A stretch of DNA of 64,000 bases from Chloroflexota bacterium (lineage in GTDB: Bacteria > Chloroflexota > Dehalococcoidia > Lucifugimonadales > UBA3495). A model generated the notes under the pieces. It ran no database searches and was not told where the DNA came from. It was given only the letters and a program-made list of their open reading frames with translations. Shown piece by piece: positions 59,739 through 64,000 of the stretch (positions within the stretch are counted from its first letter, which is position 1; each line of letters opens with the position of its first letter). The stretch covers positions 1-64,000 of the forward strand of contig JAPPGG010000043.1 of assembly GCA_028875055.1 (NCBI GenBank), written 5' to 3'. The position numbers and the translations under genes are program-made.

Positions 59739-61450
59739 GCTCGCACCATCTCCTTGCGATGGGAATTGTTCATTTCGGTGATGCGCTCCACCAGGTCCCG
59801 TACCTTGAAGGGAAGGCCGGTGTACTGGGTAATGGAAACCGCATTCACGCCCTGGGAGCGGAGAATGCCGGAGAACTGGCCCTGGTAGTTAAGCTCGGGG
59901 ACGATGACCAGTTCCTTCTGCTTCAATTCTTCCAGCATCTGGGGCGGCAGGGGGCTCAACAGCATGGTGTAGTACCAGCCTACGGGAACTCCCTGCTCCC
60001 GCAACTGGTTATAGGCCTCCAGGGCAGGGCCCTTGGACCCACCCCAGGGCATTACCACCACGGGTTCGTCTGCGTTTTCAGCTTCGTACTCGTTCTCTTC
60101 CAGCAGCTTGAGCTTGCTGAAGCGCCTCTCCGTCATCTGGACATGGCGGCTGGGCAGGTGAGTGGTGTCGCCCATCTCGTCATGCTCGCTGCCGTTGGCC
60201 ACGTAGGCGCCGGGGCTGCCGGGCAGGGGCATGGGCGAAATCTCGTATCCCTGGTACCGGTTGTAGCCATTACTTCCGTCATAGACCATTCGCCGCTCGG
60301 GCTGGACCTTGGACAGGTCGGGGCGGTGAATGTTCTGCACCCGCTCGGCCAGGGCCATTTCCGTCATCAGGATTACCGGCCCCTGGTATCGTTCCGCCCA
60401 GTTCAACGCCTTAACGGCGCCGTGGAAGCACTCTTCAACGGTTCCGACGGCGATAACTGGAAGCTTTACATCGCCGTGGGCCGGGTACATGCAGGCCAGC
60501 AAGTCGGACTGTTCCGTCTTGGTGGGAAGACCGGTAGCCGGGCCACCCCGCTGCACGTCCACTACCACCAGCGGTATCTCAGCCATCCAGCCCAGGCCAA
60601 GACCCTCGCTCATCAGCGAGAAGCCGGGGCCGGCAGTGGCAGTCATGGCCTTCTTGCCGGCATAGCCGCCACCAAGAAGGGCGGTGATGGATTCAATCTC
60701 GGAGCTGACCTGGTAGGCAAACTTGCCCTCGCCGACCAGGTTGCGTTCCATGAAGACCAGGATGGTGGTTGCGGGGGAGATGGGGTAGCCGACGTAGAAG
60801 TCGAGCCCTGCGGCCAGGGCGCCCAGGCAGATTGCCTCGTTGCCTTTCAGCATTACCTGGGGATACTCGGGCATTTCAGGAGGGGTAAGGTCGCCCAGGA
60901 CAAAGCCACTTTGGGAGGTTTCGTCCCGACCCAGTTTCAGGGCCAGGTTGTTGGAGTCGATGATTTCGTCGTCGTTGGCCCGGCCCCGTCGGAAGCGAGC
61001 TTCTACAAACTCTTCCAGGTACGCCTGGGGCATGTTCACCAGGTGGGCCAGGGCGCCCATGATAACCATGTTGGCCGCCCGGTTGTTGCCGGTGGAACGG
61101 GCCAGTTCGTCTATGGGGAGGCCGTAGCTGCGGTCATCGCCGTCCAGCTGAAAGTCGTTGGAATTGTAGATGACCAGGCCGCCCTCCCGAACCTCTTCCC
61201 GGTGGGAGTCGTAGGCTTCGCGATTGAACGCGACCAGCACATCGACGTCGTCACCGGCGCTGAGGATGGGGTCCACCGAAACCCGGGCCTGGGTCCAGGT
61301 GGGACCGCCCAGAATCTGCGATGGGAAAGTGGCGTAGGTGAGGGCGTGGTAACCTACCTGGGTCGAGGCCTGGGCCAGACCTTCCGCCGATGTCACTACG
61401 CCTTGTCCGCCTTCACCGGCGAAGCGGACGACAAAGTCGCGCATCTGCAT
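59735..61450 (-). CDS. korA: 2-oxoacid:ferredoxin oxidoreductase, fused gamma-alpha subunit
   Basis: The 571 residues start with the gamma domain (RFAGEGGQGVVTSAEGLAQA, TYATFPSQILGGPTWTQARVS) over residues 1-190. The alpha domain follows: GNEAICLGALAAGLDFYVGYPISPATTILVFME, GYAGKKAMTATAGPGFSLMSEGLG, and VVDVQRGGPATGLPTKTEQSDLL. The gamma-alpha fusion with a separate beta gene is the usual two-subunit 2-oxoglutarate ferredoxin oxidoreductase. The start is ATG 61450 with GGAGGA eight bases upstream. No ferredoxin gene is adjacent. Confidence 0.93.
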   Translation of the reverse strand: MQMRDFVVRFAGEGGQGVVTSAEGLAQASTQVGYHALTYATFPSQILGGPTWTQARVSVDPILSAGDDVDVLVAFNREAYDSHREEVREGGLVIYNSNDFQLDGDDRSYGLPIDELARSTGNNRAANMVIMGALAHLVNMPQAYLEEFVEARFRRGRANDDEIIDSNNLALKLGRDETSQSGFVLGDLTPPEMPEYPQVMLKGNEAICLGALAAGLDFYVGYPISPATTILVFMERNLVGEGKFAYQVSSEIESITALLGGGYAGKKAMTATAGPGFSLMSEGLGLGWMAEIPLVVVDVQRGGPATGLPTKTEQSDLLACMYPAHGDVKLPVIAVGTVEECFHGAVKALNWAERYQGPVILMTEMALAERVQNIHRPDLSKVQPERRMVYDGSNGYNRYQGYEISPMPLPGSPGAYVANGSEHDEMGDTTHLPSRHVQMTERRFSKLKLLEENEYEAENADEPVVVMPWGGSKGPALEAYNQLREQGVPVGWYYTMLLSPLPPQMLEELKQKELVIVPELNYQGQFSGILRSQGVNAVSITQYTGLPFKVRDLVERITEMNNSHRKEMVRA

Positions 61451-62101
61451 TGCCTATCTCCTCCTGATCCTAATGCTCAGGACTTGGTTATCAGACTTTT
61501 CCACCTTGCGGCCTACCGCAGTAGTGCAAGGAATGGCCCACTGAGCTATTCCGGAAAAAAGGGCAGCCTAAATTCTGACCGTGCAAGGCAACAGGTCAGG
61601 AAAATACAAAAGGGAAGACTCTAGAACAAAATTAATGCCCCGAGGATGGGGGCTGGAGGATTTCCCGGTGGCTGTCATTTTCTATAGCGGAACTATACCC
61701 AGGGCCCGCGCCGTTGTTTAACTTTCCAACCCCAGGTGCCGGGCCAGTTATGGACGCCGGGCCGAAGGCCTCCGGTATTGCGCCGGAGAGCGCCCAGCCA
61801 AGCCGGAAACGTGCTGGGGTCAATTAGGCAGAGTTTAACATCGGCGCATATTTGTTGTCAACGAAATTTCAATTGGCGACATCGGGTTATCGACAGCCCG
61901 ATGGGCGCATTTCGTAACCTTTCCAATCCCCGGGGGAGGCGGGGAGGCCGGTCGAGGCTGCTGCGGCCATGCCAGTCGGCCAGCGGAGTGGAGGGCCCCG
62001 GCAGCGAAACGGCTGGCTTTGCTTGACCGCCCACGGGGTAAATGCAAAAATTGGGATATGAGCAACCTATTCTGCGACGACCCTGAACGGAGGAATTAGC
62101 T
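61451..62101. other. Intergenic region with possible korAB promoter
   Basis: About 650 gene-free bases lie between the divergent korA and the FAA-hydrolase gene. On the minus strand TTGACA (61861-61856) and TAAACT (61837-61832) are 18 bases apart, a weak promoter candidate for korAB that would leave a leader of nearly 380 bases. No member of the repeat families was recognised. Confidence 0.4.
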
Positions 62102-62890
62102 ATGAAGTGGTGCAGATTCCAGACCGCGGACGGCCCGTCTTACGGCATCATCGAGGGCGACAACGTTATCCAGGTCAGCGGCGACCCCATTCGCGGGACC
62201 TACGAAAGGACGAGCAACAGCCAGCCTCTCAGCGACGCCAGGCTGCTGGTGCCCGTTATTCCCCCAACCTTCTACGCGGCAGGCATTAACTTCCGGGAGC
62301 ATGTGGCGGAGATGGCAGCCAAGCGCGGCGAGGAACCCCAGTACCCGGACGCCGCCGACGTGGGCTACCGGGCCAACAACGCGCTGGTGGCCGATGGCGA
62401 GGCAATTGTGGTGCCCAGCGACGCCCATGAACAGCTGCAGTACGAGGGCGAACTGGTGGTAATAATCGGCAAGCAGTGCAGGAACGTCTCCGAAGAGGAA
62501 GCGCTGGACTATGTCTTTGGCTACACCATCGGCAACGATGTCAGCGAGCGGCACTGGCAGCGGAACGACCGCACCATGTGGCGGGGCAAGAACGCCGACA
62601 CCTTCAAGCCCATGGGACCCTGGATAGTCACCGACGGAGTGGACCCGGAGGACTGCGAGGTCCGCATCGTTCTGAACGGCAAGTTCATCAGCAAGTACAA
62701 TATGTCGGGAGCCATATTTGGGGTCAAACACTACATCAGCCGGATGAGCAAGTACCTGACCCTGTACCCGGGGGATGTGATCTGGATGGGAACAGATGGC
62801 GCGCCCGAGAACATGAAGCATGGCGATGTCATCAACATTGAGGTTGACGGCATAGGCACCCTGAGCAACCCGGTGGTGTGGGAGAAGTAA
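62102..62890 (+). CDS. Fumarylacetoacetate hydrolase family protein
   Basis: The 262 residues have the FAA-hydrolase C-terminal domain: PTFYAAGINFREHVAEM, QYEGELVVIIGKQCRNV, GYTIGNDVSERHWQ, KNADTFKPMGPWIVTD and LYPGDVIWMGTDGAPENMKHGDVINIEVDGIG. The metal ligands of the family are the acidic residues in YEGEL and ND. Such enzymes hydrolyse or decarboxylate beta-diketo acids in aromatic catabolism (for example HpcE/HHDD-type). It starts at ATG 62102, preceded by GGAGG, and is followed by a terminator. Confidence 0.92.
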   Translation: MKWCRFQTADGPSYGIIEGDNVIQVSGDPIRGTYERTSNSQPLSDARLLVPVIPPTFYAAGINFREHVAEMAAKRGEEPQYPDAADVGYRANNALVADGEAIVVPSDAHEQLQYEGELVVIIGKQCRNVSEEEALDYVFGYTIGNDVSERHWQRNDRTMWRGKNADTFKPMGPWIVTDGVDPEDCEVRIVLNGKFISKYNMSGAIFGVKHYISRMSKYLTLYPGDVIWMGTDGAPENMKHGDVINIEVDGIGTLSNPVVWEK

Positions 62891-62916
62891 CGGCTGCCCT
62901 GCAGGCCAGGCAAATT

Positions 62917-62958
62917 AAGGGGCCGGGGTTTCCACCTGAGGGGCCCCGGCCTTATTTT
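62917..62958 (+). terminator. Terminator after the FAA-hydrolase gene
   Basis: The stem aaggggccgggg pairs with ccccggcctt around a loop of about 15 bases (tttccacctgagggg region) and is followed by attttgt. It ends the transcript of the 62102 gene. Confidence 0.75.
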
Positions 62959-63058
62959 GTCTGATGATTGCAGATACCCGTTTTTGGAGGGGATGGCGGG
63001 CGAAAGGGTTTTCCGAGGTGGAGAGAAATCAGTACGGGCAGCCGTTTGGGCTGCCCGT

Positions 63059-63262
63059 CTATTTAACTGTTGTTTTTCCCGTCTCGTCTTCTGACGAATC
63101 GTCAGGGTCAGGAGATCGAAAATCTTTCTTCACCACCCTGACAGCAGGAATCCCGCCCGGAGTGCGCCCAAAATACAGGCGCCAGGAATCTTTGGGCTGG
63201 TTGCTTGCAGAGTCCACTTCCCTGGCTTTGTCATTCCCCTGTTTTCTGAATGAGGACGTCAT
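63059..63262 (-). CDS. Small hypothetical protein
   Basis: The 67 residues from ATG 63262 (GGGAG eight bases upstream) have a polar N-terminus SSFRKQGNDKAREVD, a short core DSWRLYFGRTPGGIPAVRVVKKD and an acidic end PDPDDSSEDE. It lies five bases after the stop of the membrane protein gene upstream, so they form one unit. No family is recognised. A hairpin gggcagccgtttgggctgccc at 63036-63056 follows it. Confidence 0.5.
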   Translation of the reverse strand: MTSSFRKQGNDKAREVDSASNQPKDSWRLYFGRTPGGIPAVRVVKKDFRSPDPDDSSEDETGKTTVK

Positions 63263-63267
63263 GCTGT

Positions 63268-63909
63268 TCACTCCCTGGCGCTGGTGAACTCTGATTGGTT
63301 CACCAATATATCATACACTGAGGTAATTCCCCATCCTTGTCCGTGGTCTGTCGAATGGGTCGAGTCATAGAAGAAGTAGTGTATTAGCACGGCAGTAACT
63401 TCAACAGGGATCATGAATTGCAGTACCTCCTGGAGAGACTGACCTGGTTCAATGATCAACACTTCGTCTCCCAGGTCAAAAGTAGCTTCATCCAGGATCT
63501 GCCAAGGGGGATAGAGCATGGTTGTTTCGGTGAAACCGCCCCCGTTCGGTACGGGTTCAATGCTTTGCAGCACGTAGTAGCCTTCCTGTAGCACGACCCT
63601 GACTTTTGAACTGTTGAGCAATGATGCCGTTACATCGATATGAACGTAACTGGCTCCCAGTCGCCGGTGATTAATGGTGTGGGTAATAGTCAAGTGGGGT
63701 TCGAAGTCCCGAAACAATTCGAACTTTACGGCAGCAAATAGTCCGCCGAACAATATGGCGAGAATAGTAACCAGGGCCAGCACGATATCTGCCCAGTCAC
63801 CCAGGGGGGCTGCATCCGGCAGGACCCAGTCGAGCAGGGCGACCAGCAGGAACAAGCCAACTACTCCTGCCAATACGCCTAACAGGATTTCAACAAGCTT
63901 GTCCAGCAT
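63268..63909 (-). CDS. Membrane protein with extracytoplasmic beta domain, unknown
   Basis: The 213 residues have two N-terminal helices (LLGVLAGVVGLFLLVALLDWVL and ADIVLALVTILAILFGGLFAAV, about residues 9-62) and a beta-rich domain with LTITHTINHRRLGASYVHIDVTASLLNSSKV and YYVLQSIEPVPNGG. The start is ATG 63909. The large soluble part reads like a small sensory or scaffold domain, but no known family is evident. Confidence 0.6.
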   Translation of the reverse strand: MLDKLVEILLGVLAGVVGLFLLVALLDWVLPDAAPLGDWADIVLALVTILAILFGGLFAAVKFELFRDFEPHLTITHTINHRRLGASYVHIDVTASLLNSSKVRVVLQEGYYVLQSIEPVPNGGGFTETTMLYPPWQILDEATFDLGDEVLIIEPGQSLQEVLQFMIPVEVTAVLIHYFFYDSTHSTDHGQGWGITSVYDILVNQSEFTSARE

Positions 63910-63941
63910 CCCGCAAGAATCCTTTCACACCGGAGTTAAGA

Positions 63942-63975
63942 ACGCCCCCGGAGGCCAAAACTGCTCCGGGGGCGT
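63942..63975 (-). terminator. Terminator-like hairpin at the window edge
   Basis: The 12-bp stem acgcccccggag pairs with ctccgggggcgt around a ten-base loop. Read on the minus strand it is followed by tcttaa, so it probably ends a minus-strand transcript that begins beyond the window. Confidence 0.55.
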
Positions 63976-64000
63976 AAGTACCTGTCTTAAAAGAGTAGGC

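Noticed and set aside
59759-61624. 621-residue open frame antisense to korA
   Set aside because: Long only because of codon bias in korA. No domain phrases, and the minus strand encodes an unmistakable gamma-alpha subunit.

Overview
The window looks like a piece of chromosome from an uncultured Chloroflexota bacterium, probably of the Dehalococcoidia/SAR202 type. This is inference from content: high G+C throughout; a DUF1800-DUF1501-NHL operon; many flavin, amidase, fumarylacetoacetate-hydrolase, CoxG and luciferase-like catabolic genes; the typical der-plsY-gpsA block; and many short palindromic or terminal-inverted-repeat elements between genes. I saw no rRNA, tRNA, CRISPR array or transposase gene.

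Layout. 1-12.7 kb: an Asp-box propeller, a pentapeptide-repeat protein with a TIR-like tail, an overlapping pair of unknown proteins, two MFS carriers, a luciferase-like monooxygenase, two phage-like small proteins and a Gfo/Idh/MocA dehydrogenase. 13-20.7 kb: a third MFS carrier, a MetX-like hydrolase, a 363-bp tandem repeat array, hrcA, a membrane-anchored protein, bioY and a metallo-beta-lactamase-fold protein. 21-25.9 kb: a large exported IPT/TIG-type protein, a membrane protein and a repeat-dense kilobase. 25.9-31.8 kb: one minus-strand signalling operon (STAS protein, receiver-PP2C phosphatase, anti-sigma kinase, periplasmic binding lipoprotein, membrane histidine kinase). Its STAS gene carries an in-frame TAA. 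32-34.6 kb: VOC, DinB, methyltransferase and CoA-binding genes. 34.9-38.9 kb: DUF1800, DUF1501 and NHL genes behind a near-consensus sigma-70 promoter and closed by a terminator.

39-47 kb: an FlK-like thioesterase, argF, a GxxExxY gene bracketed by inverted repeats, der-plsY-gpsA, an SDR and a RidA protein. 47.5-58.2 kb: an alkyl-DHAP-synthase-like flavoprotein, two amidases each preceded by a tiny ORF, coxS-coxM-coxG without the large subunit, an AAA ATPase overlapping a DUF4276 gene (a possible defence pair) and a CapA-like protein. 58.2-64 kb: a DUF4367-type protein, korBA for a 2-oxoacid:ferredoxin oxidoreductase, a fumarylacetoacetate-hydrolase-family gene and two small terminal genes.

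How the genes fit together. The oxidoreductases, amidases, hydrolases, carriers and KorAB suggest a heterotroph that takes up and oxidises varied organic acids, amides and possibly aromatics. The signalling operon would link an extracellular ligand to sigma-factor partner switching. The repeats form at least five families. One is a 134-bp element flanked by TA that twice sits exactly in the stop codon of a gene.
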